A stretch of DNA of 64,000 nt, from the NCBI GenBank assembly GCA_022432975.1, contig CM039505.1, positions 51,989,249 to 52,053,248 on the forward strand, written 5' to 3'. This document shows positions 22,141-35,061 of the stretch, in pieces. This DNA comes from Begonia masoniana. Its lineage: Eukaryota; Streptophyta; Magnoliopsida; Cucurbitales; Begoniaceae. The notes beneath the pieces are model-generated. The model saw only the letters and a program-made list of their open reading frames with translations, was not told the origin of the DNA and made no database searches. The first letter of the stretch is position 1, and every line of letters starts with the position of its first letter. Position numbers and translations under genes: made by a program.

Positions 22141-22481
22141 CAAACAAATCCGTGAGGGAGGATATTGAGTGACGGCTCAATCTCTAGAGTGGACAATATC
22201 TTACTGAAAAAAGAGGTCGCTATAAATGATTTTACGCTACCAGGCATTACAGTTTATCACATTAGAGTGTAAAAATTATAGAATATGATAAAGTGTAACT
22301 TAACATTACTCATATGCTATGATTCATATAATTAAGGTTAATTTAATATAAAAAATTGTAAATAGTTAATAAAATACTCAAATTTTCTGCGAACGAATCA
22401 CATAACGACTCGTCGTTCCACGTACTTAATCCGAACCGACATTTTTGGCTGTAGCCAGCGCGCGACACGAAAGAAAGAAAA

Positions 22482-22586
22482 ATGTCGAACGCAGATGATG
22501 GAGAGGAATTGCGGAGGATCTTGGAAGGAGAAGAATTCCTAGCGGCCTTGGCTCGACCAGAAATCACAGTCATTATCTCAGCTTGA
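22482..22586 (+). CDS. Possible upstream ORF of the UPL7 gene, 34 codons
   Basis: ATG at 22482 opens MSNADDGEELRRILEGEEF and ends at TGA 22584-22586. It lies 288 bp before the UPL7 start in a GC-richer stretch that may be the transcribed leader. A five-codon ORF at about 22713 and an overlapping out-of-frame ATG at 22729 follow. It may be translated as an uORF or mean nothing. Confidence 0.25.
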   Translation: MSNADDGEELRRILEGEEFLAALARPEITVIISA

Positions 22587-22769
22587 TCGCTTGTATTTTA
22601 CAATCCATGTCCTCCTCTTGCCGATGATCCATTTATTTTTTCCATTTCTATGAATCCTGGAGCCTGTGGTGCGTTTTGTTTGCAATTGTTCAGAAATAGT
22701 CTAATACGTTGTCGATGGCTGCAAGCAAATGAAAGTTGAATCTCCGTCTCAACCTCCGTTTGTGATTCT

Positions 22770-25700
22770 ATGGAACAACGTACAAAGTATCAGGTTCTCT
22801 CTCTCTCTCTCTCTTGATTCGACCAAGTTGTTACGATGGAGTGTTGCTCAAGAGATTGAGTGTTTTTGTATTAGATTTAGCCTTCTTTCGCGTTACTATG
22901 ACGTCCATGTTTTGGAGCTAGGATCGATTTTTTCCCCCCGTTTCAGGTATCGTTGAGGGGGACAAGTACCAAAGAAATTTCAAGGGATGCCCTACTTGAA
23001 AAGGTCATTCAGGAAAGAGAGCTCCGACACTATGCGAGAAGAGCTTCCGCTGCTGTTCTCATTATTCAGGTTCATTTCCATTTGCTTTGATACAGTTTCT
23101 TATATATTACTTGCTTTTCTGGATGTTTTCTCTTATTAATGTGTAGAAATGTGTACTTTTTAATTTTAGTTTGCTTCTCTGAACTGAATCAAATCTTACG
23201 AGTGGTTCTACTTTCAATTTTCGTTCCTTATTCCATCTTTCTTAAACTAAGGTGAAGTTAGTGTTCTTCACCTATAGAGCCACCGAAACTTATCCACATT
23301 TTTTCTTCTACATTTTTATTTTGCTTCTCTAGGATATTTAGTTTTTATAGTATTGAGTAAAAGAATGACTATTTCTCATCTTGCAGAGAGTTTGGAGGCG
23401 CTATAAGGTGACCAAAGAGGCTGCTTTTCTGCTTCAGGAAGAATGGGAACAGTTGGTGAAAAATTCTGAAGGCATCATGACCAGACAAATTATTTCTGAA
23501 AAGATTTTGAGGCCATTTCTTTTTTTCATCTCATGCTTATCAACCCGGCTTCATAAGGTGCAGAACAGAGAAATTGTGTGTGCAAAGAATTGCTTTAAAA
23601 TCCTGTTGGAAAGCATGAACTCCAGTGGTATGCAAGTTTGGTTAAAGAGTATGATATTAGATAATAAGAATTATAGTTGAAGGTTCATACATGGTATGAT
23701 AATGATTTTTTTTCCAAAACTGGGATTAGGGTTGAGAATTCGGTTGGAATAATGCTATAGTAGATGTCTTGCGAATTATTATTATTTTTTTGTTCTTGAT
23801 ATAATCTTCTTCTGTTTTGCTGCAGTCAAACTTTTCTTTTTATCATTAGTATCCTTTTAACCTTGAACTCTTACTTGTCACAAACATCTAGCTTTGAATT
23901 TGGTTTCCATTTCATCTTTTTTTTTTTTCGCTAAAAGAGTTCACAATCATTGAGAATTTGTTAGATTTAACTGCTATGACTAAATATTGAAGTTGTTATT
24001 ACCATGAAAACATCCAATCTTGATAATACCAATAGTGAACCAAATGATATTTTTCTCTCAGCTCTTTAAGTTACTGAATTGATCCATATTGATCATGTAT
24101 TCGTCATAAACTATAAACTTGTTTGTTCCATTTAGCTCTTAATTTATTTGATATTTGCTTTTTGATGGTGGTTGAATGATAAACTGACTCAAGAAAAAAA
24201 AAACTTATATTTGTGAAGAATCAGAGAACAATTTTTGCTCCCTTTCCATGGGTACATCCGAAGAAAGAAGAATTTGGATTTATCAATCTCGGAAGTTGAT
24301 TTCCCTCTGCATATTTGTTCTTTCCCAATTTGACAAATCACATGCAAACGATCAAGAAATTGTTGCTTTAACTTCTCTAGCAATGCGTCTCGCTGTTATA
24401 TTAACTGATACTAAAAGCTGGAAAAACATTACGGATAGAAATCAGGATGCCGCTGTGGCAGTCAAGAATTTAATTCGATTTATGGGGAGTGCTGAAAGTG
24501 GTCTCTATATTTCAATCAGACAGTACATGAATAGATTGAACGTACATCTGACTTTACCGAACTGTGTCCAGACAAATGATGAGCTCTTGATAGTTGCAAG
24601 TGCAATAACTTTAGCTCTGCGACCGTTTCATTTAACAGCTTTTGATCTGAATTTACCTGATTCATGGGAAGGGCGTTTTGCTGCCGAACAGTTTTGCTTG
24701 CTTGTACTTACGGTTCCTTGGTTTATGCAACGTCTCCCAGCAGTTCTTTTACCAGCTGTGAAGCACAGGTCTATTTTGTTACCGTGCTTGTGGACTATAT
24801 TGGTAAGAGCCAAAGAATGTTTTGAATTGTTTAGGTGTGTTTATGGTGCCTCATTTATGTTATTTTTCTATCTGTAATTGAGTATCCTAATCTGAGGAAA
24901 GAGAAACTGATAATTCTCATTCATAATTAAGATAGATTACGCCTGTAATATATATAATACACATCTCTGAGGATGTAAAATATAGCCAATTACTTTTCTA
25001 TATTCCTTGTTATACACATAAAGCTATACACATAAAGTGATAACACCGATTATTCTATACGAGGATAATACAAGGATCATGGCTAAACACTAAAATAATC
25101 TAACTTCAGACATACAATCCCTCAGTTTGCTCTACTTTATATGAATTATTTTTCTGGGTTATCATGACTTACTTGCTATCAATCTCGTGCTATTACTGGC
25201 GGTTTCATCTAACTTATAAACGAGCAGATTTTGTGTCTCCTCGGCATTGAGTTTGGACATGAAATTGATCAGGTCCATGTAGCACATTTTGAGTTTTAAA
25301 TATTGGTTTTTTTGGGACCAAAAATCATAAAGTGAAGCTGTGTTCTTTCCATTCCAAGGAAAATTGAATTTGGGACATCAGTATATAATATGCATTTAAC
25401 GTACTTATACTTTAAACATAAGCACAAAATTTATTTTCTGTTACATGATCTTCATATGCTATGTAAATTGATTACGTCATTAAACCTTAGTGAAATGATG
25501 AAATTCTAAATTAATCTTCAGTTTAACTTCTTACGCTTATTGTATGCTGTTACATTGGAAGACTGATCAAAATGTGACAGTTGATGGCAGGTTTCGAAAG
25601 ATAAAGTTTTACAGGAAATGTCTAAATTGGATCAACCAAGAGTCAGTTCTTGTTCTGAACTTGCTCCATCTGTTGGGTGGGTTCTTGCAAACATTATCTC

Positions 25701-28700
25701 TCTGGTGACAGGCAGTGAAAATAACTCTATTGATCCTGGATGGTTCCAACAAGGTTTTGACTATGCGTTGTATGTCCTTGCAACATTAGCTTTGGCTAAA
25801 AACTTTTTAACTGTGCTTAGAGATGTTAGATGTCAAAAGGTCAATCAGAATCAATATAATCTGGGTCTTCCAGAAACTTTATCAGACCTTTCTGCTGCAG
25901 TTGGACCTGAGAGTGAGACAGGACCCAAGTCTTCAACTCTGCCGTACCGTGATATGTTTAGGCCTGTTTTTCAACAGTCACATCTTTCCAATCTTTTGGC
26001 ACTTGTGAATAAAATGACCCCCGTTGCAACTGTGACTGCACCTCCAATAAGATTGGAATATTTGCGGAACGTGGAACTGGTTGATATTGTGTATTTTTAT
26101 TCTTACATGCTACAAATATTATCATTCTTGAACCCTATGGTTGGATCATTACCTATTCTCAATTTGCTATCTTTTACTCCTGGATTTCTTGTTGACATAT
26201 GGCATGTGTTGGAAAGTTGCCTTTTTCCTGTTGGTGGGAATGCAGAGGATAAATCATCTTGTGCGGGTAAGATATCAAAAAATAAAAACAATAGGACTCT
26301 TGAGAAAATGCAAAAGCAAACGAGCAAGGATGGAGCTCATAAATGGGTAGCTGCATTGCACAAGTTTACTAGCAAACCACAGGCAGGTGGTGATTATATT
26401 GATGCAAGGTTAGATGAAGAATCAAGTAATGAATGGGATGTAATATCTTTGGGTCTTGGTCCGGAAGGTGTTTCGAAAGATACATTATGTCTACTCTACC
26501 TTTTCAGTGCCACTTATTCTCATCTTCTATTAATTCTAGATGACATAGAGTTCTATGAAAAGCAGGTAAAATGAGTTTTGTCTCAACTTTTTTGGACAAG
26601 GATTTGAGAGTAATATTTGGCATTTAATTTTCCGAGTTAGGTCCCTTTCACGTTGGAACAGCAAAGAAGGATTTCATCTGTGCTCAATACATTAGTGTAC
26701 AATGGCTTATCTCGTGGTATCAGAAAGCAGAACAAACTCATTCTGGATTCTGCTATCAAATGCTTGCATCTCATGTACGAGAGGGATTGCAGACACCAGT
26801 TTTGTTCCAGTGATCTTTGGCTTTTTCCTGCTAGGAAAAGCCGCCCCACTGTGGCAGTTGCAGCTAGAACTCATGAAGTGCTGTCAGCTAATCAAATATC
26901 AGACGATTCTTTGACTGTTCCAGCTACAAACTCTGTTATAACAACCACGCCACACGTATTTCCATTTGAGGAAAGGTGATCTTATTTTTAAACACATGGT
27001 TCTTTTATCTCTTAACACTGGTTTAAGTTCCTTCCTATACTTTTGGTGGCCTTTTTCCATAAAGATTTAAAATTTTATTGTGATTAAAGCAGCTATGGGG
27101 TCACAAAACCATACTACGATAACAGTTTCTAATTTGTATCTTTAAGTGTTTGTTGTAGTTTTATTTCAACCTACTATCTTCATTGACAAAATTGTTGTGC
27201 AAAGTTCTATATTTCATTTACTCATCTTAACAACAATTTTGATTGGTAATTTGGAATTGTCTGGCTCCTTAGATTGCGTGGTATTTTTTTTTATGATGAC
27301 AAAGATTTTCATGTGTTTTCACTGTTTCATGATCTTTACCCAAAATGTAGGTATTGATATTAATTAGTGAAGGATAATAAAGTTTGTTTATTCAAATTTG
27401 TAACTTGTAATCAAATATAATGATAAAATTATATCTCAATTTCCTGAAGAACTTGAAATAGTCCCAGACTACAATTTCTTTTGTAATTCTTTGTTATTGA
27501 TACAGTACTTTTTTTTCTAACAAGTTTATGTGATATGTTTTTAATTATTTAATAGCTTTTTTGTTGAAATTGAAGCTTTTGTATGTCGAAATGAATGCCT
27601 ACATGTTTTTTTTTTTCTGATTTTATTGTAGCTTCCTGTTGACGATCTGGTGTTTTTTTTTCTTTTGTCTTTTTGGACTAATGTTAATGTCATGATATTT
27701 GTTTGTAATTTTGGCAGAGTTGAAATGTTTAGAGAGTTTGTCAGGATGGACAAAGTCTCTCGAAAAATGGCTGGGGAAATTTCTGAACCTGGTTCACGAT
27801 TAGTGGAAATTGTAGTTCGGCGCAGTCACATTGTTGAAGATGGATTCCGACAATTGAATTCCCTTGGGCCAAGGTTGAAATCGTTTATCCATGTCTCTTT
27901 TGTTAGTGAATGTGGCCTTCCTGAAGCTGGTCTTGATTGTGGTGGATTATCCAAGGAGTTTTTAACTGACATAGCCAAAGCAGCTTTTGCCCCTGAGTAA
28001 GTTTGATGATAATATTGATATACTACTGGCTTTTTTGCATGGTTAAACTTCTATATTAGTTGTTCATATATATGCTCTTCCGTTGTTTTAGGTATGGGCT
28101 ATTCTCCCAAACTTCTACTTCAGATAGACTTTTGATTCCTAATACATCTGCAAGATATCTTGAAAATGGCATCCAGATGATAGAATTTCTGGGTAGAATT
28201 GTTGGTAAAGCTCTATATGAAGGAATATTACTTGATTACTCTTTTTCACATATCTTTGTGCAAAAGCTCTTAGGACGGTATAGCTTTTTGGATGAACTAT
28301 CTACGCTCGATCCAGAGCTCTATAAGAATCTCATGTATGTGAAGGTAAACTATTTTGGACTTGGAAGTCTATAGCTATCATTGTTCCTTTTATTCTTGCT
28401 AGTGGGATGATTTACACAATTATGCTACTGAGGGACGTGTTTTAGTAGATGAATTAGATTTTTGCACTTTTCATGTGAATAGCTCACTGCAAATAATGAT
28501 TAAGCTGGATTCGAAGATGTTCAAAAATGTGCATTAAGTTGAAGTTCCATGGATTTTAATCTTTTGTCTAATCATTAATAGATATGTGCGTGTATATAAT
28601 TTATATATACATACAGTCACGCGAGTTGTTAATCTTTATGTATTTTCCTTTGATAGCACTGTACCGGTGATGTCAAGGAATTATCCCTGGATTTCACTGT

Positions 28701-31498
28701 TACTGAAGAATCATTTGGAAAATGGCGTGTTATAGATCTTATACATGGTGGCAAGAATATTCCTGTTACAAATGATAACAAGATGCAGTATGTTCATGCA
28801 ATAGCAGATTATAAACTTAACCGACAGGTCAGTTTCTTTCATCTTTCTAGCTGACCGGATGATATCAATGTAGCATGGGCATGTGCCACGCCCGATCAAA
28901 GAAACATTTTTAATTATTCATTCAAAGATAATAGTTTTTAGGTTGGAAGTTAAATTATAATTCAGGTATATAAAATATGATGAAAACTGCACACTTGGTT
29001 GTCTAAACTGGGTAGTTTCAAATTTAGTTCTTATAATCACAATTTTTTCATTAAAATCCTTGTAGTTTTTATTCCATGGTTAAATGGTCGTTTCTTCTAT
29101 GATTGAACAATTTTAACGCAAAATTTCATGTGCAGATATTTTTATCTATGACATTGTTTTCATGTCAACAGATTAAGTTGTTAGGAAAAAAAAAACTGTG
29201 GTATTTGCTGCAAAAATTATTGACAGAGATAAATGAAAAGTCCTAAAAAAAGAAATATGAACTATAAGAACTTCGATGAAAATTAAATTTAGAAAGACTA
29301 AATTGAAACAACTATTAAAACATGACATTCGATAGTGTAGTTTTTCTTCAAAATATATGATTGTTTATTATTATTAATGCATTTTACTTATTTTAATTTT
29401 ATTTTATTTTACTAGGTGGTTGATTTATTATTTAGAATCAAAATTATGGTCTATGTTAATGATTATGGTTTATGTTAATAGCAAATACATGTGTATATGT
29501 AAAGTTTATTATTATTATTAAGGACATTAGTAAAAGTATTCCATATGAAATTTTAACATTTATCAAAAGTAGTGTTGGTTTTGAGAAATTTACATGTCAA
29601 TAAATGATTCTCCCTAGTTCTTCTTTTAAAAATACAGTATATACATAAAATTGAAAAAGATGCACAATTTATCAGCATGGATATGTTTTACCTTGTGTTT
29701 ATGTGAATATATAATGAATGTAAACATATCCATATGAGTTCATCTCTTATCTGATCTTCCGTAATGATGTACCTGTATTTTTAAATTACTTTTTGGTGCT
29801 AAATTGCAGATACTTCCCTTTTCAAATGCATTTTACAGAGGACTAACTGATCTCGTATCACCATCTTGGTTGAAATTATTTAATGCAAATGAATTTAATC
29901 AGGTATGATTTTTCTGTATGTAGATCATCCGCGTTTGCAATAACTATTCCACATCATATTTGGCAGTTCAAAGAATTTATCTGTATTAGTTTGCACTTAT
30001 AGGTCTTCAAGGATAAAGTTAATGGGTGTTTAGGAAAATAGATGAAGTTTTATGTAATACCCACTAAATCCAGGGTACTTGATGGTCTTTAACTGGGGAT
30101 GCTAAACAGAGACAAACAGGGATAACCAAACTTGCAATAAGTTCTTACACGGAAGCCCTCATTTGTATTAAGAGTAAAAAGTGCTGTAAATTTCTGAAGC
30201 ATTGTTGAAATTATTACTAATATGGTCACCAGTTTTTGGTTGTAGTCATCAGTCAACTCTTTTAGACTGTTTTCTTACTATGTTATCAATTACATAGTCA
30301 TCTGGTTCGTAGAACGTGAGCAAGATGTTGTATCATTCAAACTTTGGCAGTAAAATCCATTACAGTTGCTTTCAGGTGGGAAATATGACATTGACGTGAA
30401 GGATTTGAGAAATAATACACGTTATACTGGTGGCTACACAGAAGGAAGCCGTACCATTAAAATTTTTTGGGAGGTACTGGTCTGAGTACTGCAACCAAGT
30501 AGATTACTTTATGTTCTTTTTTAGATCTAAGTTTCTTAGGCATGAAATATGTTTATTTGAAATCAGCCATTGTTCTTGCCCAGTCATCTTTCTCTCATAA
30601 TCATTTTCCTTACCTCAACCTATTTGAATTCTTGGTTGTTATGTTACAGGTTATTGAAGAATTTGAGCCAAAAGAACGTTGTATGCTTCTTAAATTTGTT
30701 ACAAGTTGTTCTCAAGCTCCTTTGCTGGGGTTCAAACACTTGCAACCAACCTTTACTATCCATAAAGTAGGCCCTCAATCATTATACTTTTGACAAATTG
30801 CTTTTCTTTTCTACACACCATTTACTTATTAGTATCACCATCTATTTTTATAGTCATTATCACTTTGTACCCTCGTGAAACTTATGGATATATTTGAATC
30901 TGCATAGATTACTTGTGATGTTCCTATCTGGGCCTCGATAGGAGGGCAGGACGTGGATCGGCTTCCATCAGCTTCCACGTGCTATAATACTCTAAAGGTA
31001 AAATAGTAAAAAAAAAATCTCTCTTTTGATTCAAAATCATGGTGCAACTAGTATCTCCTCTTGTTCCAGTCATAGAATTAGATGAAATATATCAAAAAAT
31101 AGAATTTTTTCAAGAATGAAATCTTATTGGAACTGTCCATATTTAGTTCATACTCGGAACAATATAACATCCCGGATCGCATAAAATATGATGAATTGGG
31201 ACGGTATTTTCATTTTGTAAATACGCAATTATCTTATATATATTAACTATTTTTTTTATTTTCCTATCACTAAGCATATCAACCCTGTGAAATCTCCCCT
31301 TTCCTATATTAATCCCATCGAAAGGATCGAAAAATAGGTCCATAGAATATTTTTCTTTTCATATATTCTTCTGCTGACCATATACTCATTTGATCCTGCG
31401 ATTGATGCATATAGCTACCAACCTACAAACGCCCAAGCACCTTGAGAGCCAAGCTTCTGTATGCAATCAATTCCAATTCAGGATTCGAGCTTTCTTGA
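22770..31498 (+). CDS. UPL7: HECT E3 ubiquitin ligase, UPL7-like, 14 exons
   Basis: Transfers ubiquitin from E2 through a catalytic cysteine to substrates. Exons: 22770-22793, 22947-23069, 23387-23627, 24225-24802 (an acceptor at 24219 is also possible), 25591-26565, 26641-26975, 27718-27996, 28092-28344, 28657-28827, 29810-29902, 30366-30473, 30650-30766, 30908-30997, 31415-31498. All are GT-AG with consistent phases, giving about 1156 residues against roughly 1140 in Arabidopsis UPL7. The N-terminus has [20 protein letters not shown] and an IQ motif ([13 protein letters not shown], around residues 45-57). The HECT domain covers about the last 370 residues. Its ends read [15 protein letters not shown], with catalytic Cys about 1124, and a terminal GFELS. 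Looks intact. Large AT-rich introns (for example 28828-29809) hold no gene. Confidence 0.93.
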
Positions 31499-32649
31499 AG
31501 ATCGATCTACTTCTGGTTAGAACATTTGCTCACTCTTTGAATTTGTTATTACTTTATGTAAATCATAATTCCCGATTGTATTGGTTCTTTCACAGTTCCT
31601 ACTTCCATGAGAGCGATTAGAAGAGCTCTTTTAATGCTGAGAGTGCTAATCAAAGAAAGTAAGCACAACTCTACCCTTTGTTTTTAACAAGTTTATGATT
31701 GCATTACTACTGAAATTTGTATGTAAATAATACTTGGCCACTCTCTGTACTCTACAAAACATGTCACGTTTGATTAATCTAAACATTTTATTATACCGTA
31801 AACATATCTGGTTTTGTTTGGACACAGACTCCATCCTACTGGTCTCTAAACTGCCTAGTTGGCTCTGTCCTGGTTCTAAATCCTATTTCTGTTAATTATT
31901 ATATTCAAAATTCTTTTTTTGGGTACAAGAAAAATTCAAATTCTATCAGAAAGATTTGCACTCTCAGCGAAAATTAAGGATCCCAAGAACAAGAGATCTA
32001 ACAAAATAGTCTTGGAAATTCGGGAGAGCACCTCCTGACAAAGGGGATAGCAGTGATGAGGTTGGAGCGATTGCTTCCCGACAACATATGGCAAAAGCAT
32101 CGAATTTAGCATGAAATCCCTCCAACAAATTGCTTATTTCATAATTTTATTCGTTAGAGAAATTTTGACAAGTTGAAAAAATATTGATTTTGAAACTTGA
32201 TAATTGGAAGCAATTATAAAATTAATTTATTTTAATTTCATTTAAATTTTTGGATGAAGACATTATTCAATCATTTATTATTTCTTGTATTTTTATGTAA
32301 TTTACTATCATAATTTGTTAATTATTAAAATTGATAAATCATTTTTAAATAGTTAATTTACCAAATAGTTACTGTTTTTTTTTTCACAATTTATTATTTT
32401 AAAATCACAACTAATGATAACATCTATAATGAAAAATAAATAAATAAATTCCATCAAAGATTATGAACACCCATTGGAAGAACGTGACATTCCATTCAAA
32501 CCAGATTCCAAAATCAGGAAGAAAGTGGAAATTGAGAAGACTCTCTCTCCACCCTTTTTAGGTTCAAACAGCTACCTCAAGTTTCCTTCTTCGATCATTA
32601 ACAAACCCAGAAGATTTCAAAGCAGCCATTTTTCTTTTGTTTGAAAGAA
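31499..32649. other. UPL7 3' flank and AT-rich spacer
   Basis: No supported gene. The first few hundred bases are probably UPL7 3' UTR, and 32120-32450 is very AT-rich. Confidence 0.5.
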
Positions 32650-33639
32650 ATGGAGAGGTCTACATTCAAGGCAGAGGTGGTTAAACCAGTGGTTCTCAAA
32701 GCTGGTATTCCTCTGGCTCTATCAATGGCGGCTCTCCTATTTTGCAAGTTCCTGGCTAGTAAGGCAGCTCCCAAAGCTTCTGTATTAGAAAACGAGTCAA
32801 ATTTGTTGAAACAAATTAATCATTTTGGAGAAGAACTAATGTCAACTAATGCTTCATTCGTGGTCGCCATAGAAACTGCAGAAGTTCATCAGAAACCCAG
32901 AAGTAAAACTTTCCAGAAGCTAAAAGAGGAAGAAGCATTGCCAATAGAGCTTCTAAATTTGTTGATATTGAAGACGGCCCATTTGAAGTTTCTGGATAGA
33001 GAGATTTTAAATATGGAGGAAAATGAAAAAAGGGTCGAGAATTTAATAATGGAGTATCTCCAAGGCATGGAGCAACAACATCAAAACCAGAAATCAGAAA
33101 ACAAGCTTCTCGAGATAAATATGAAGGAAATTTCAAGGAAGAAATCAGGGGTCAGAAGAGAGAGAAATGTCGAGATTGAAGAGAGAGAAATAGCAATTTA
33201 CAGAAAATGATGAGACTGAAAAGGAGTTGTTCACAAGGAAAATAAAGGATGAAGTGAGAGATCTGCAAATAAGCTTGAATAAACTGCAGCAGGAGAAAAA
33301 TGAACTTCTGGAAAAGATAGAGAGGGTAGATGCATTAGCTTCCAAAACCAAGGTTTAGAGCTACTTCCATTCTGAATTAAGAAAGTGAGTATTGCTCATA
33401 TTGTTCATACAGTAGTTTGACCATTTTGAGTTTTATAATGGTGCGGATTAAAGCAGGAATGGTAACAATGGAGGATTGTTGTTGAGCTTATAAGAGAAAT
33501 AGAAGAGTTGAAAAGTAGCCAATTAGCTGAAGTCAATGAAATGGCCAGTTTGAAATAGAAAAATGAAAGTTTGACGGTCGAGTTGGGACCAAAAAAAGAA
33601 GCAGAACTTCATGGAAATGAAGGAATGGATGATTATTGA
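32650..33639 (+). pseudogene. CHUP1-like coiled-coil protein, decayed N-terminal copy
   Basis: ATG at 32650 opens a protein with VVKPVVLKAGIPLALSMAA, an N-terminal hydrophobic anchor as in the CHUP1-like family, followed by Glu/Lys-rich coiled coil. The first frame stops at 33208-33210. The coiled coil continues in another frame (ENDETEKELFTRKIKDEV) to a stop near 33356. After a possible intron, LIREIEELKSSQLAEVNEMASLK appears near 33490-33556, followed by an in-frame TAG and a final stop at 33637-33639. There is no sign of the C-terminal proline-rich and actin-related half. CHUP1 proteins tether chloroplasts to actin, but this copy is unlikely to work. Confidence 0.65.
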
Positions 33640-33666
33640 CCGGATTGGGAAGAGAAAGGAATTCGT

Positions 33667-33790
33667 CTCGTTAGCGATAAATCTACATCCTATATTTGTA
33701 TGGGAGGTTCAAAAATCATTAATGTCTGAAAACATTCCATGAATAACAACTTGAAACTAAACTATAGGATGTAGATTTATCGTTAACGAG
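33667..33790. repeat. 28-bp hairpin repeat
   Basis: 33667-33694 (starts CTCGTTAGCGATAAATC) is the inverted copy of 33763-33790 with one mismatch. The loop is 68 bp. Possibly a short foldback element. Confidence 0.7.
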
Positions 33791-33834
33791 GCGTTTTAAT
33801 AAATAATTCGGGATTTGTTCGGAAAAATGGAGAG

Positions 33835-34541
33835 TATTTTGAAGCAAATATGTTTGTTAATTAGCTATTATTTAAACAATTTCAAATTCTACCTCAATGG
33901 TTGAATTAGGACTTCTCTCCAGGGTCAAGCTCAGAAAAGTCCAAGAGATGCAACCTAGATGAACAAGAAGAATCTATTGGCTCAAAGGTCAGTGTCAGCA
34001 GCAAGCCAAGCCGCCTGAATATTGGCTCCGATCAAGCCCGACAGGCCTTGAGGGAGAACAAAGTCCAGACCCGCCCTCAAGTGGGTAGTCGGAGGTCAGG
34101 CCCACCAGGTTTAACCTCGGGTCGGCCAGATTTTTTGCTCAGCGTCACTTCGCTGTCGAAAGAACAAACAGCCCACCTAGGGAAAGTAAGACCGGGCTGG
34201 ACCTTATAAAAAAAATTCGGCCTGGCCAGATCGGGGCCGAGGATGACCCTAAGGTGACGCCCAATCAAGTTCGATTATTCATCAGTTTTGAATTTGGAGT
34301 ATGGCTGATCCCCGATCCTTAAAATTGGGGAAATTTGATCATCTGATGCCCTAAACTTCCTCAAATTGAATGGTGGGTCTTCTCTGAACCCACAGCTGCA
34401 TGTTGAGCTACCGTCCAAGCAAACTCCATTTGATTTGGGCGACTTGAGAATGGCTTGTGTAGTGGGTAACCTATAGCTCCCCATCTATGAATGAATACTT
34501 CCTCACAATTAGTTGAAACCAAACATATTTGCTTCAAAATA
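33835..34541. repeat. 22-bp inverted repeats bounding a 0.7-kb segment
   Basis: 33835-33856 and 34520-34541 are perfect inverted copies (core GAAGCAAATATGTTTG). The enclosed segment contains the GC-rich repeat copy B. The ends may be termini of a DNA transposon derivative. Confidence 0.5.
33990..34265. repeat. GC-rich dispersed repeat, copy B
   Basis: Shares with 10290-10560 the landmarks T-run plus TCAGCGTCAC (34130-34148) and A-run plus TTCGGCCTGGCC (34208-34227). The ends GGTCGGCCAGATTTTTT and AAAAAAAATTCGGCCTGGCC are inverted relative to each other. Non-coding. Confidence 0.5.
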
Positions 34542-35061
34542 ATTACCCAAAATTATTTGTAAAAACATCTCATAAATGATAAACCTACCGACTTTCCCAG
34601 TCTCCCCTTCAAATGGGTGTCTTCTCTTTCAGATATTTCCAAGTAAATAAGAAAACGTCATCTCAATGTAGTGCTAGCTTGCATCCTAAATTAATGTAAG
34701 AATGTTCATCTTTTGTGGAAGTGAAGAACTGATACAAATCCCAGAATTTAGTTCAATTTTTACATTCTGATTCGAGCGGGAAAGCCATAGCCACGCCACC
34801 GAAACATAAAATACGAAATTCACTGAAAGAAAATCGTAAAAACTGTATTTTCTTACCAATTTGGTATCTTTTAAAGAAATGATTAGACCTAAAATTGTAT
34901 GACTTCACAAAACTCTACAATATTACAAGAGGGTGGCAAATGCTTACCTGTGATAGCATTACACTCCTGGATTTATATAAGCAATGACCGTTTTATCACC
35001 AAACGGCATAGCAGACTTGCCACGAGAACTCAAATCTCAGGCCCAAATAGGAGTTAATATG
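34542..35061. other. Spacer and cactin 3' flank
   Basis: No gene seen. The right half probably holds the cactin 3' UTR. Confidence 0.5.

Larger units (their letters stand above)
20996..22250 (+). mobile_element. Cassandra-like TRIM retrotransposon, with nested insertions
   Basis: A non-autonomous element. GGTTTTACGCTACGGGACGTTACAG-type sequence at about 21003-21028 recurs near 22223-22250, marking the two LTR ends. The left end is followed by an initiator-Met primer site (21033-21044), a short internal segment with GAGGACGTTGGG, and a purine tract GCGGGGGTGA, before a TGTGATG LTR start. The LTR carries ATCCCACATCG and a 5S rRNA-like block, the hallmark of Cassandra (established knowledge). 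Only the end of the left LTR is recognisable. The right LTR is split by two palindromic elements. Confidence 0.7.

Noticed and set aside
28828..29809. Possible gene in the long UPL7 intron 9
   Set aside because: AT-rich, with stops in all frames and no motif; the flanking exons join in phase.
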